Shown: piece by piece, positions 18,387-28,380 of the stretch
How positions within the stretch are numbered: position 1 is the stretch's first letter
Layout: each line of letters starts with the position of its first letter
Assembly (NCBI GenBank): GCA_035063765.1
Contig: JAPSFT010000001.1
Coordinates: 133,497-197,496, forward strand
Direction: 5' to 3'
From: Deltaproteobacteria bacterium
GTDB taxonomy: Bacteria; Myxococcota_A; UBA9160; PR03
DNA: 64,000 bases
Translations under genes and position numbers: made by a program
Notes under the pieces: model-generated
Told to the model about the DNA's origin: nothing
Databases searched by the model: none
What the model saw: only the letters and a program-made list of their open reading frames with translations

Positions 18387-19322
18387 CTACGCCTCGCGGC
18401 GGCCGGTCGCTGCGGGCGCACCCGCCGCCAACCGGTGCGCGCCAGGGTGCGCGCCGGGGTGCGCGCCGGGGTGCGCGCCGGCCTCCGTACTTCCGCGCAG
18501 CTCCTCGTCGCCCGCTCCGGACCGCTCGAGCCTTCCGCCGGCCAGGATCTCCCGCAGCACCTCGCGCAGCCGCGGCCCGTCGAGGTCGCGCACCATCTCG
18601 CCGGCGTAGACCACCGAGATCGCCGAGGTCTCCTCCGAGACCACCACCACCACCGCGTCGCTCTCCTCGGTGATCCCGACGGCGGCACGGTGCCGTGTTC
18701 CCAGCCCCTCGGGCAGGTTCTCGCGGAGGGTCAGGGGCAGGACACAGCCGGCCCACGCGACGCGCCCATCCTGGATCACGACCGCGCCGTCGTGGAGCGG
18801 CGAGAGCGGCAGGAAGAGCGAGAGGAGCAGTTCCTTGGTGACGGCGGCGTCGAGCGGCGTGCCGGCCTCGATCAGGTCGTTGAGGCGGGTCTCGCGCTCG
18901 AGCACGAAGAGCGCGCCCACGCGCCGCTGCGCGAGGGCCTGCGCGGCGCGCACCACCTCCTCGAGGATCTGGCTCGCCTCGCTGCGCGAGATCGATGGGA
19001 AGACGCCACGCCCCACCCGGGCCAGCGCGCGACGGATGTCCTGCTGGAACAGCACGATGATGATCAGCACGGCCGAGGACAGGAAGTTGGCGAGGATCCA
19101 CTGCACGGTGCCGAGCCCGAAGGCCTGCGACGCCAGGCTCGCGCCGGCCAGGATCATGAGCCCGACCAGGATCTGCACTGCGCGCGTGCCGCGGATCAGG
19201 AGGAGCAGCCAGTAGACGCCGAACGCGACGAGCACGATGTCCATCGTGTCGCGCACCGGGTCGAAGCCCCAGGCCATGTCGCGCGCGAACTCGCGCAGGG
19301 CGTTCCAGAGGTACTCGATCAC
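18387..19322 (-). CDS. cdaA: Diadenylate cyclase CdaA
   Basis: Membrane enzyme making c-di-AMP from two ATP. 311 residues: N-terminal membrane helices (VLVAFGVYWLLLLI, ILVGLMILAGASLA, LSSAVLIIIVLFQ), then a DAC domain with DGA (SPLHDGAVVI) and RHR (LGTRHRAAVGITEESDA). The C-terminus carries four His-Pro-Gly-Ala repeats from a 12-bp tandem repeat, likely a flexible tail. GTG start at 19322 overlaps the folP TGA. Confidence 0.95.
   Translation of the reverse strand: MIEYLWNALREFARDMAWGFDPVRDTMDIVLVAFGVYWLLLLIRGTRAVQILVGLMILAGASLASQAFGLGTVQWILANFLSSAVLIIIVLFQQDIRRALARVGRGVFPSISRSEASQILEEVVRAAQALAQRRVGALFVLERETRLNDLIEAGTPLDAAVTKELLLSLFLPLSPLHDGAVVIQDGRVAWAGCVLPLTLRENLPEGLGTRHRAAVGITEESDAVVVVVSEETSAISVVYAGEMVRDLDGPRLREVLREILAGGRLERSGAGDEELRGSTEAGAHPGAHPGAHPGAHRLAAGAPAATGRREA
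18434..18481. repeat. 12-bp tandem repeat, four copies, inside cdaA
   Basis: Four consecutive copies of GGTGCGCGCCGG (the first with one change) encode the repeated Ala-His-Pro-Gly tail of CdaA on the minus strand. Copy number could vary by slippage without changing frame. Confidence 0.9.
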
Positions 19323-20206
19323 GGCTGCGCTCCCGCCCCCACCCCGGCACCGGGGTCCCGGGCCGCTGCGCGGAGCGCGCGGCCGACCGCAGCGGCGCGG
19401 ACCGCGCCGGCCACGTCGTGGACGCGCAACGCGTCGGCGCCCGCGAAGACGGCAACCGCGCAGGCCGCGACCGTGGCCGTCTCGCGGCGCTCGACCGGAT
19501 CTCCCGTCAGCGCACCCAGGAAGGCCTTGCGCGAAGGGCCGACGAGCAGCGGCCGCCCGAGCCGTACGGCGAGCTCCCCCGCGCGGGCGAGGAGCCCGAG
19601 ATTGTCCTCGACGCGCTTTCCGAAGCCGATGCCCGGATCGACGACGATCCGCTCGGGTGCGACGCCCGCGGCCTCGGCGGCCGTCACGCGCGCGGCGAGC
19701 TCGTCGCCCACCTCGCCGACCACGTCGACGAAGCGGGGAGCGTCCTGCATCGTCGCGGGCACGCCGCGCAGGTGGCCGAGCACGAGGGTGGCACCCGCCC
19801 GTGCCGCCACCTCGAGCAGGCGCGGCTCGAAGCAGCCCCCCGAGACGTCGTTCACCACGACCGCACCGGCCTCCAGCGCCGCTCGGGCCACGGCGGCCTT
19901 GCGGGTGTCGATCGAGATCGGGAGCGGGCTCGCCTTCGCGAGCGCCTCGACCACCGGAAGCACGCGCGCGAGCTCGCACTCGACCGGCACCGCGAGCGCC
20001 CCGGGCCGCGTCGACTCGCCGCCGACGTCGAGCACGTGGGCGCCTTCGGCCGCGAGCCGCTCCGCCTCGCGCACCACCGCCTCGACGTCGGGCCGCCCGC
20101 CGTCCGGGCCCATCCAGCGGCCGCCGTCGGAGAACGAGTCGGGCGTCAGGTTCAGGACGCCCACGATCGTGACCCGGTTGCGCGGGAAGATCGGGCTTTG
20201 CTGCAC
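19319..20206 (-). CDS. folP: Dihydropteroate synthase
   Basis: Condenses p-aminobenzoate with dihydropterin pyrophosphate in folate synthesis. 295 residues from GTG 20206. Signatures: VGVLNLTPDSFSDGG, HVLDVGGESTRPGA, ISIDTRKAAVA, VVNDVSGG, VVDPGIGFGKRVEDN, PLLVGPSRKAFLG and the C-terminal RVHDVAGAV. 56 bp after ftsH; ftsH-folP-cdaA-cdaR-glmM is a common gene order. Confidence 0.95.
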   Translation of the reverse strand: MQQSPIFPRNRVTIVGVLNLTPDSFSDGGRWMGPDGGRPDVEAVVREAERLAAEGAHVLDVGGESTRPGALAVPVECELARVLPVVEALAKASPLPISIDTRKAAVARAALEAGAVVVNDVSGGCFEPRLLEVAARAGATLVLGHLRGVPATMQDAPRFVDVVGEVGDELAARVTAAEAAGVAPERIVVDPGIGFGKRVEDNLGLLARAGELAVRLGRPLLVGPSRKAFLGALTGDPVERRETATVAACAVAVFAGADALRVHDVAGAVRAAAVGRALRAAARDPGAGVGAGAQP

Positions 20207-20262
20207 GGCGCCCTCCCGCGCCCGACCTTCTCCTGGAGAGCTCGCACGCCCTCCGCGACGGA

Positions 20263-22197
<1,935 letters not shown>

Positions 22198-22309
22198 CTC
22201 TCGTCGTTCCCTCGACCGGGCGTCTGTCGGGGCGCGGTTCCGGCCGCGGGTGCGGATCGGCCCGCCAACCCACCGGCAGAACGGCAGAAATCGTTGAAGC
22301 CATCCCAGG

Positions 22310-23407
22310 TTAGCATGGGCCCACCGGGCGCAAGCCGAAGCGGCCGAGGCGGAACCCCCGCGCGTCGCGGAGCAGGCGAAGCGCCGCAGGAAGCTCGAGA
22401 CACGCGCCGGGCCGGGCCTCGCGCAGGAAGGCCAGGGCGCGATCCAGGTGGACGCGGCTCACGTCGCGGCCGCCGCCGAGCTGGTGGAGCGCGCGGCGCA
22501 GCAGCCGCCGCGCGAACGCGTCGGGGGTGCGATCGCGCTCCCAGCCGTGCGCCTCGATCCGCAAGCCCGCCTCCCCGCCGTCGCCGCCCGGGACCGGGCG
22601 GAAGCGGCGCCCGGCCTCCTCCGCCACGAGGGCGTCGATCCAGCCGGCTTCCTCCCTCGCTGCTTCGGCCAGATCGCCGAGCGCCCTGAGCAGGCCCGGG
22701 TTGAAGGCCGCGCGCAGGCCCGGCAGCCAGTCGTGGCGCAGGCGGCTGCGGGCATAGTGCCGGTCCGCGTTGCTCGGATCCTCGCGCCAGACGAGATCAC
22801 GAGCGGCGGCGTAGGCGAGCACCTCGGCGCGGCTCGCCCGCAGGAGCGGACGCACGAAGACGCCGTCCTCGCTGCGCGGCGCGATCCCGCCGAGCCCCGC
22901 CGGCCCGACCCCCCGCAGCAGCCGCAGCAGGACGGTCTCGGCCTGGTCGTCCGCGGTGTGGGCGGTGGCGATCCGCCCGGCGCCGAGCTCGCCCGCGAGG
23001 CGGCGCAGCGCGCGCTCGCGCAGGCGGCGGGCCGCCTCCTGGACGGTCGGCCGCGCGCGGCTCGAGACCGCTTGCGCGCGGGCCGCACGCGGCTCGACCC
23101 GCGCCGACGCGAACGGCACGCCGAGCTTCTCCGCGAGCGCGGCCACCGCCGCCTCGTCGACGTCGGCCTCGACCCCGCGCAGCGAGTGGTTCACGTGCGC
23201 GATCGAGACGCGCAGGCGGTGGCGCCGGGCGCGCTCGACGAGGGCGACCACCAGCGCCGTCGAGTCCACCCCGCCCGAACAGGCGACCGCGACCGCACGG
23301 CCGGCCACGTCGAGCGGGCCGAGCGCGGCGTCGAGCCGGCGCAGGAGCGCGGGCCGGGCTGGGCTGCGCCGCCCGCGCCTGTGCGCCTCGCTCGCGTCCG
23401 CGCCCAC
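22310..23407 (-). CDS. tilS: tRNA(Ile)-lysidine synthase
   Basis: Modifies C34 of tRNA-Ile(CAU) to lysidine. The PP-loop [11 protein letters not shown] is at ~residues 42-52, followed by AHVNHSLRG and [19 protein letters not shown], and [23 protein letters not shown]. 365 residues, between the short Aquifex type and E. coli length; the far C-terminal domain is reduced. GTG start at 23407 after an Arg-rich lead. ftsH follows 112 bp downstream. Confidence 0.93.
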   Translation of the reverse strand: MGADASEAHRRGRRSPARPALLRRLDAALGPLDVAGRAVAVACSGGVDSTALVVALVERARRHRLRVSIAHVNHSLRGVEADVDEAAVAALAEKLGVPFASARVEPRAARAQAVSSRARPTVQEAARRLRERALRRLAGELGAGRIATAHTADDQAETVLLRLLRGVGPAGLGGIAPRSEDGVFVRPLLRASRAEVLAYAAARDLVWREDPSNADRHYARSRLRHDWLPGLRAAFNPGLLRALGDLAEAAREEAGWIDALVAEEAGRRFRPVPGGDGGEAGLRIEAHGWERDRTPDAFARRLLRRALHQLGGGRDVSRVHLDRALAFLREARPGACLELPAALRLLRDARGFRLGRFGLRPVGPC

Positions 23408-23474
23408 TTCCGGCCCTCCTCGACTTCCCTGGCGGACGCGCCCGACTATGCCTCGCTACGAGGCGGCCGGCTCG

Positions 23475-24335
23475 CTAGCGCAGCGCGCTCGCCTCGCCGA
23501 CCAGGACGCGCGTGCCGTCGCCCTTCTCGACCCAGACGTCGCAATGGACGCGGGTCCGCGTGCCCTCATTCGATTCCTCGCGCACCCGGCCGCGGGCGGT
23601 CACCGACTCGTCGACCCACAGCACGTTGGTGAGCTTGAGCGAGGCCTTGCCGCCCTCGACCCAGCCCGTCCCGAAGGCGTCCTGCATCACCTGGTGCACG
23701 AAGCAGGTGGTCATCATCCCCTGCACGACGATGTTGGGGAAGCCGAGCTTCTTCGCCTCGCCGGCGTCCGTGTGGTAGTTGCGGCCGGGGCCCGAGAACA
23801 TCCAGCAGCGCCGCCCGTCCACGCTCTTCGCAAGCGGTGCAAGCTCGGGGCCCGTGGCGGTCGGGAAGGGGGCGGGCGGCGCCTTCTTCTCCTTCGCGGT
23901 CTGCTCGTCGACGACGAAGCCCGCCGCATCCTTCTGCCGGGGCGGCAGGAACGACTGGTGCGTGCGGCCGCGCACGAGCAGGCGGCCGTCGCAGGCGTCC
24001 ATGACGTCGGTCTCGTTCACGACGTAGTCGCGGCCGCGCTTGTGGTAGCGCTCGACGATCGTCGAGCGCGTGCGCACCGGGCCGGCCAGCGGGATCGGCT
24101 GGTACAGCTCCCAGTCCTGGCGTGCGTGGAGGTTCCCGAACAGGTTCTGCAGGTACCACTCGCCGAGGACCTTGTAGCACTCGGAGTGGAAGAGCAGCGA
24201 CGGTGCGATGCTCTGGTAGTGCGGGCTCGGGTCGGCGAGCGCGTCGGCGTAGAAGCGCACGAGCGACGGTGTCACCTCGTAGACGTTCGAGCCGCAGTGG
24301 CGGCCGACGAAGGCGGGCTCTCCCTTCAGGTTCAT
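23475..24335 (-). CDS. MaoC-like double-hotdog acyl dehydratase
   Basis: 286 residues with an N-terminal FAS1-like dehydratase half (EVTPSLVRFYADALADPSPHY) and a C-terminal MaoC half (GRNYHTDAGEAKKLGFPNIVVQGMMT, where Asp and His are the usual hydratase residues). Likely hydrates or dehydrates an enoyl/3-hydroxyacyl-CoA. ATG 24335 is chosen over the adjacent GTG 24338 because GGAG sits five bases before the ATG but only two before the GTG. It is divergent from an acyl-CoA synthetase across 70 bp, suggesting co-regulation. Confidence 0.85.
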   Translation of the reverse strand: MNLKGEPAFVGRHCGSNVYEVTPSLVRFYADALADPSPHYQSIAPSLLFHSECYKVLGEWYLQNLFGNLHARQDWELYQPIPLAGPVRTRSTIVERYHKRGRDYVVNETDVMDACDGRLLVRGRTHQSFLPPRQKDAAGFVVDEQTAKEKKAPPAPFPTATGPELAPLAKSVDGRRCWMFSGPGRNYHTDAGEAKKLGFPNIVVQGMMTTCFVHQVMQDAFGTGWVEGGKASLKLTNVLWVDESVTARGRVREESNEGTRTRVHCDVWVEKGDGTRVLVGEASALR

Positions 24336-24405
24336 CACGGCTCCTTCGGGGCCCAGCTTACGCAGCCTCGCGCCGCCCCGCCCGCTCCGCTATCGACCCG
24401 AGCCG

Positions 24406-25944
24406 ATGCCCCGGAACGCGCTTCACAACGCGGGCGGCTGGCTGCGCTGGCGCGCCTCGGCAACCGGCACCCGGCCCGCCGTGCGCGACGAGGCCCGCGC
24501 CCTCTCCTACGCGGAGCTCGAGGCGCGCGCCGCCCGCTGCGCCGGCTGGCTCCGCGCCCGCGGCGTCGGCCCGGGCGACCGGGTGGCGATCCTGATGAGC
24601 AACCGCTCGCCGTTCCTGGAAGCGGTCTTCGCGGCGGCCCGGCTCGGGGCGATCGCGCTCCCGCTCAACACGCGCGCGGCTCCGCCCGAGCTGCGCGAGC
24701 TCCTCGACGACGCCGAGCCCGCGGTGCTGCTCCACGACGTCGAGCTCGAGGCGCTGGCGCAGCGGGCCTGCGCCCAGGCGGAGCGGCCGCCCGAACGGCT
24801 CGCGACGGGCAGCGCTCCGGACGCCTACGAGGCCGCGCTCGCGGCGAGCGAGCCGGTCCTCGACGTCGTTCCGGTGTCGCCCGAGGACCCGATGATCCTG
24901 ATGTACACCTCGGGCACCACCGGGGTTCCCAAGGGCGCCCTCCTGCCCCACCGCAAGACGCTCTTCAACTCGCTCAACGCCCAGCTCTTCTTCGACCTCT
25001 CGGGGCGCGACCGGGTGCTCGTGGTCGTACCCCTCTTCCACTCCTTCGGGCTCCAGATCCTGTCGATCCCGGCCCTCTACGCCGGCGCCAGCCTCGTGCT
25101 CCAGCGCCACTTCGACGCGGCCGCGCTCTGGGACGCCGCCGAGACCGAGCGGATCACCTTCTTCGGCGGGGTCCCGACCATGTTCGGCGAGCTCCAGAGC
25201 GCCTTCGACGCCCGCCCCGGCCGCGACCTCTCGGCGCTGCGCTTCGCCTTCACCGCCGGTGCCGCGATCCCCGTCGAGCGCATCCACGCCTTCCACGAGC
25301 GCGGGATCCTGCTCGAGCAGGGCTTCGGGCAGACGGAGACCTCGATCCTGTGCTGCCTCGACGCGGCCGACGCCCTGCGCAAGGCCGGCAGCGTCGGCCG
25401 GCCCGTCTTCCACGCCGAGCTGCGTGTGGTGGACCGGGAGGCCATCGAGGGGCATCCCGGGGGCTGGCGCGACGTCGCGCCCGGCGAGACTGGGGAGATC
25501 GTCGTGCGCGGGCCGATCACGATGACCGGCTACTGGCGAAGGCCCGAGGCCACCGCCGAGGTGCTGCGCGAGGACGGCTGGCTGCGGACCGGCGACCTGG
25601 CCACGATCGACGCCGAGGGCTACGTGACGCTCGTCGGCCGCGCCCGCGACCTCTTCATCTCGGGCGGCGAGAACGTCTACCCGGCGCAGGTGGAGCAGTG
25701 CTACGCCGCCCACCCGGCGGTCCGCGAGATCGCGGTGGTGGGCGAGCCCGACCCGCGCTGGGGCGAAGTGGGCTGCGCCTACGTCGTGCTGGCGGCGGGC
25801 GCGGCACTCGACCCCGACGGGCTCCGCGCCTGGGGGCGCGAGCGGCTCGCGTCGTTCAAGGTGCCGCGGCGCTGGGTGGCGGTAGCAGCGCTGCCGCGCA
25901 CCGTCACCGGGAAGGTGCAGAAGCACCGCCTCCCGGCCGGCTGA
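24406..25944 (+). CDS. Acyl-CoA synthetase (AMP-forming)
   Basis: Activates a carboxylic acid to its CoA thioester via acyl-AMP. 512 residues: P-loop MYTSGTTGVPKGALLPH (~165-182), FGQTETS adenine loop, TGYWRRPEATAEVL, TGDLATIDAEGYVTLVGRARDLFISGGENVYP and catalytic lysine in PRTVTGKVQKHRL. Class resembles medium/long-chain FadD and benzoate-type ligases; substrate unknown. The 3' end overlaps the convergent GT9 gene by 41 bp. Confidence 0.92.
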   Translation: MPRNALHNAGGWLRWRASATGTRPAVRDEARALSYAELEARAARCAGWLRARGVGPGDRVAILMSNRSPFLEAVFAAARLGAIALPLNTRAAPPELRELLDDAEPAVLLHDVELEALAQRACAQAERPPERLATGSAPDAYEAALAASEPVLDVVPVSPEDPMILMYTSGTTGVPKGALLPHRKTLFNSLNAQLFFDLSGRDRVLVVVPLFHSFGLQILSIPALYAGASLVLQRHFDAAALWDAAETERITFFGGVPTMFGELQSAFDARPGRDLSALRFAFTAGAAIPVERIHAFHERGILLEQGFGQTETSILCCLDAADALRKAGSVGRPVFHAELRVVDREAIEGHPGGWRDVAPGETGEIVVRGPITMTGYWRRPEATAEVLREDGWLRTGDLATIDAEGYVTLVGRARDLFISGGENVYPAQVEQCYAAHPAVREIAVVGEPDPRWGEVGCAYVVLAAGAALDPDGLRAWGRERLASFKVPRRWVAVAALPRTVTGKVQKHRLPAG

Positions 25945-26974
25945 GCCGGCGCGCGGCGGCGACGACGGCGGCCACGTCCGCGCCAGTGGGATCGACGATC
26001 GCCTCGCCCTGCGGCGGCCGCGGGCCCCAGCGATCGGCATTCCCCTTGCGGAAGACGGCAACCGTCGGGGTACCCGCCGCGATCGCGAGGTGCATCGGTC
26101 CCGCGTCCGGCGTCACGGCCACCGCGCAGCGCGACAGCAGCGCCGCCACGCGCCGCACGTCGGGCTCGCGGACGAAGGCAGCGGGCGCGAGCGCGCGGCG
26201 AAGCTCGGCCTCGCGCGCCGCCTCCTCGGGCCCGATGAACACCATCGGGTGGAGTCCATCGCCCCGCAGCGAAGCCACCACCGCCGTCGCGCTCGCGAGC
26301 GGCCATCCCTTCCCCTTCCGCTCCCGCCCCCCCACGAAGACGCCGGCCGTGGGCCCCGCCGCGATCATGCCTGCCGCCCACGAGCGCTCGTCCTCCGACA
26401 GCACCAGGTTGCGCTCGTGCCGCGCGGCCACCCCGAGCGAGCCCAGGTACTCGTTCACGCGGTCGACCTTGTGACGCGCGCGTGGCGCCGGGACGGTGCT
26501 CGTGAAGTACACGTTGCCCTGCGCGCGCCGGCAGCCGATGCGATGGGGCGCGCCCGAGGCCCACACGAGGAAGCCGCCGAGCGAGCTGGTCGCGGGACTG
26601 AGGTGCACGGCGGCGCCGTAGCCCTCGCGGCGCAGCGCCCGGATCAGGCGCAGGAGCCGGAGCGGACGCCCGAGGTCGCCGCGCGCAACGGTGTGTACGC
26701 GCTCGATGCGCTGTCCGCGCAGGACCGGCGCCGCCGCCGGCCCACCCAGGAGGTCGAAGCGCGTCGCCGGGCACGCCTCGGTGAGCGCTGCGACCGCGGG
26801 CGTCGCCAGCAGCGTGTTGCCGAGCCGGAAGTTCACGTGGACGAGCAGCACCCGTCCGAGATCGGCGAGCTTCGGAAGCGGTGCATCGCCAGCCGGCGCC
26901 CAGGGCACCACGGCCCGCAGCGCCGCCGCGCGCGCGCGGCGGCGCAGGCGATGGAGCGACGCGCGCCTCGACAT
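25904..26974 (-). CDS. Glycosyltransferase family 9 (heptosyltransferase-like)
   Basis: 356 residues from ATG 26974. GT-B fold with the GT9 start VLLVHVNFRLGNTLLATPAVAAL, a C-terminal donor site with FVGGRERKGKGWPL and the family signature VTPDAGPMHLAIAAGTPTVAVF. GT9 enzymes add heptose or related sugars to LPS core; no other LPS genes are adjacent. Converges on and overlaps the acyl-CoA synthetase by 41 bp, which is unusual and could give antisense interference. Confidence 0.88.
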   Translation of the reverse strand: MSRRASLHRLRRRARAAALRAVVPWAPAGDAPLPKLADLGRVLLVHVNFRLGNTLLATPAVAALTEACPATRFDLLGGPAAAPVLRGQRIERVHTVARGDLGRPLRLLRLIRALRREGYGAAVHLSPATSSLGGFLVWASGAPHRIGCRRAQGNVYFTSTVPAPRARHKVDRVNEYLGSLGVAARHERNLVLSEDERSWAAGMIAAGPTAGVFVGGRERKGKGWPLASATAVVASLRGDGLHPMVFIGPEEAAREAELRRALAPAAFVREPDVRRVAALLSRCAVAVTPDAGPMHLAIAAGTPTVAVFRKGNADRWGPRPPQGEAIVDPTGADVAAVVAAARRLSRPGGGASAPSR

Positions 26975-27113
26975 GGAGGGAGAGCCTATGACACGGCACG
27001 CGCGAAGGCCTGCGCCGCCCGTGCGCTCGCCCTGTCGCGCACCGGACGAGGGAGATCGTCCCGGCCACGGTGTACGATCCCGGAAGCCGCAGCACGGCGA
27101 GAGGGAGCCTCCC

Positions 27114-27485
27114 ATGAGGATTCGTCGGATCCGCAAGGTCGTCTGGATCGTCGCGATCGTCCTGGGGGCGGGCGCTGCCGCCGCCCAGGAGGCCGGGAAG
27201 CCAGGGCCCGGCACCCCGAGCGCGGAGCAGCGAAGCGCCATGGCGGAGATCCACCAGGGAATGGCCGACTGCCTGCGCTCGGAGAGCCCCGTCGACGAGT
27301 GCCGCGCCCAGATGCAGAGCCGCTGCCGGGCGATGATGGGCGCGGAGGGCTGCCCCATGATGATGGGCAGGGGCCACGGGATGATGGGCGGGGGCGGCGG
27401 GATGATGGGTGGGGGCGCCATGGGCGGGCCGACGGGCGGCCCGATGGCGCCGGGTGCGCCGAAGCCGCCCGACGCGGGCCCGTAG
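27114..27485 (+). CDS. Small exported Met/Gly-rich protein with four cysteines
   Basis: 123 residues, not recognised. A signal peptide is clear (RIRRIRKVVWIVAIVLGAGAAAAQ, cleavage near residue 25). The mature part has a helical segment with four Cys and then MM-rich glycine repeats (MMMGRGHGMMGGGGGMMGGG) and a Pro tail. Clustered Met with His and Cys resembles periplasmic Cu(I)/Ag(I)-binding or other metal-buffering proteins; this is inference. GGGAG lies before the ATG at 27114. Confidence 0.75.
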   Translation: MRIRRIRKVVWIVAIVLGAGAAAAQEAGKPGPGTPSAEQRSAMAEIHQGMADCLRSESPVDECRAQMQSRCRAMMGAEGCPMMMGRGHGMMGGGGGMMGGGAMGGPTGGPMAPGAPKPPDAGP

Positions 27486-27538
27486 CGCGTAGCGCAACGG
27501 GGCCCGACCCCGGCGCGTGCGGCTTGGGCGGGGGATCG

Positions 27539-27615
27539 TGGTGGCGGTGCCCAGACTCGAACTGGGGACACGCGGCTTATGAAACCGCTGCTCTAACCGA
27601 CTGAGCTACACCGCC
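27539..27615 (-). tRNA. tRNA-Met (CAT)
   Basis: Full cloverleaf on the minus strand: acceptor GGCGGTG/CACCGCC, D arm TAGCTCAGTCGGTTAGAGC, anticodon stem GCGGT/GCCGC around TTCATAA (anticodon CAT), T arm CCCAG TTCGAGT CTGGG, discriminator A and a genomically encoded CCA. The GGC start and D-arm resemble elongator tRNA-Met; a lysidine-modified tRNA-Ile (CAT) is possible but less likely. It lies between two unrelated genes with no integrase nearby. Confidence 0.96.
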
Positions 27616-27664
27616 CGAGCATCGCGAAGGGTCGCGAAACGGGCGCTCAAGCTAGCAGAGCGGG

Positions 27665-28339
27665 CTACTCGCGCTCGGGGCGCGGGCTGTTCGGCTGGAC
27701 GGCCGGGGCGGCCTTGGGCTCCTCGGGCATGCGCGCGGCCCCGAGCTGGTCGACGGCGCGCTCGAGGGCCTCGACCCGGCGGCGCAGCTCGGCGAGCTCG
27801 CCGCCCCCACCCACGGGCGCTGCACCCGCTGCCGCCGGGGCCTCGCCCGCGTCCGTGCCGAGCACCCGCGCGGTGATGCGCTCGGAGACGCCGTCGAGCA
27901 TGGGGATCAGGGCCCCGAGCGTGGCGGCCTGCGCGAAGATCTGCTGCGGCTCGCCCTCGCCCTCCGTCCGGGCGAGCTGGAGATCGAGGCTTGCTCCCTC
28001 GCCGAAGCGCGTGAAGGAGCCGAAGACCACCCAGGTGCCCCCCGCCCGCCTGGCGGCGGCGCGCGCGGCCTCGACATCGGTGGTGGCGGCCGCCGTCTCG
28101 TCGACCTCGAGCACCGCCAGGCGCGGGTCGCGCCCGAGACGCGCGACGAGCATGTCCGAGAGGCCCTGCTGGAGGTACTCGCGGCTCTCGCTGCTGTGGA
28201 CGAGCACCGGAAGCAGCGCGACCCGCACGCGCTCGGCCGACGCCGTGCCAGCGGTGAGCGCGAGCAGCGCGCCGAACACGAGCGCGAGCGGGCGATGGCG
28301 CCCGGCGCGGGGCGCAAAGCGCCTGGCCCTCGGGATCAT
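27665..28339 (-). CDS. Exported TolB/FlgO-like protein with C-terminal coiled coil
   Basis: 224 residues. N-terminal signal peptide (LALVFGALLALTAGTASA, cut near residue 35), then an alpha/beta domain of the TolB-N/FlgO/CsgG kind (VRVALLPVLVHSSESREYLQQGLSDMLVARLGRDPRLAVLEVDE ... WVVFGSFTRFG). The end has GELAELRRRVEALERAVDQLGA, a short coiled coil, and a disordered tail. Such domains occur in periplasmic lipoproteins linked to outer-membrane secretion; the function here is unknown. It follows the kinase gene by 41 bp on the same strand. Confidence 0.7.
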   Translation of the reverse strand: MIPRARRFAPRAGRHRPLALVFGALLALTAGTASAERVRVALLPVLVHSSESREYLQQGLSDMLVARLGRDPRLAVLEVDETAAATTDVEAARAAARRAGGTWVVFGSFTRFGEGASLDLQLARTEGEGEPQQIFAQAATLGALIPMLDGVSERITARVLGTDAGEAPAAAGAAPVGGGGELAELRRRVEALERAVDQLGAARMPEEPKAAPAVQPNSPRPERE

Positions 28340-28380
28340 CAGGCGGCCTCCACTGCGCGCGCGGGGCGCGCGAGCGGGCT

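Noticed and set aside
27539-27615. tRNA as integration site of a genomic island
   Set aside because: No integrase, no duplicated tRNA 3' end and no composition change right beside it; the low-GC region starts about 5 kb away.
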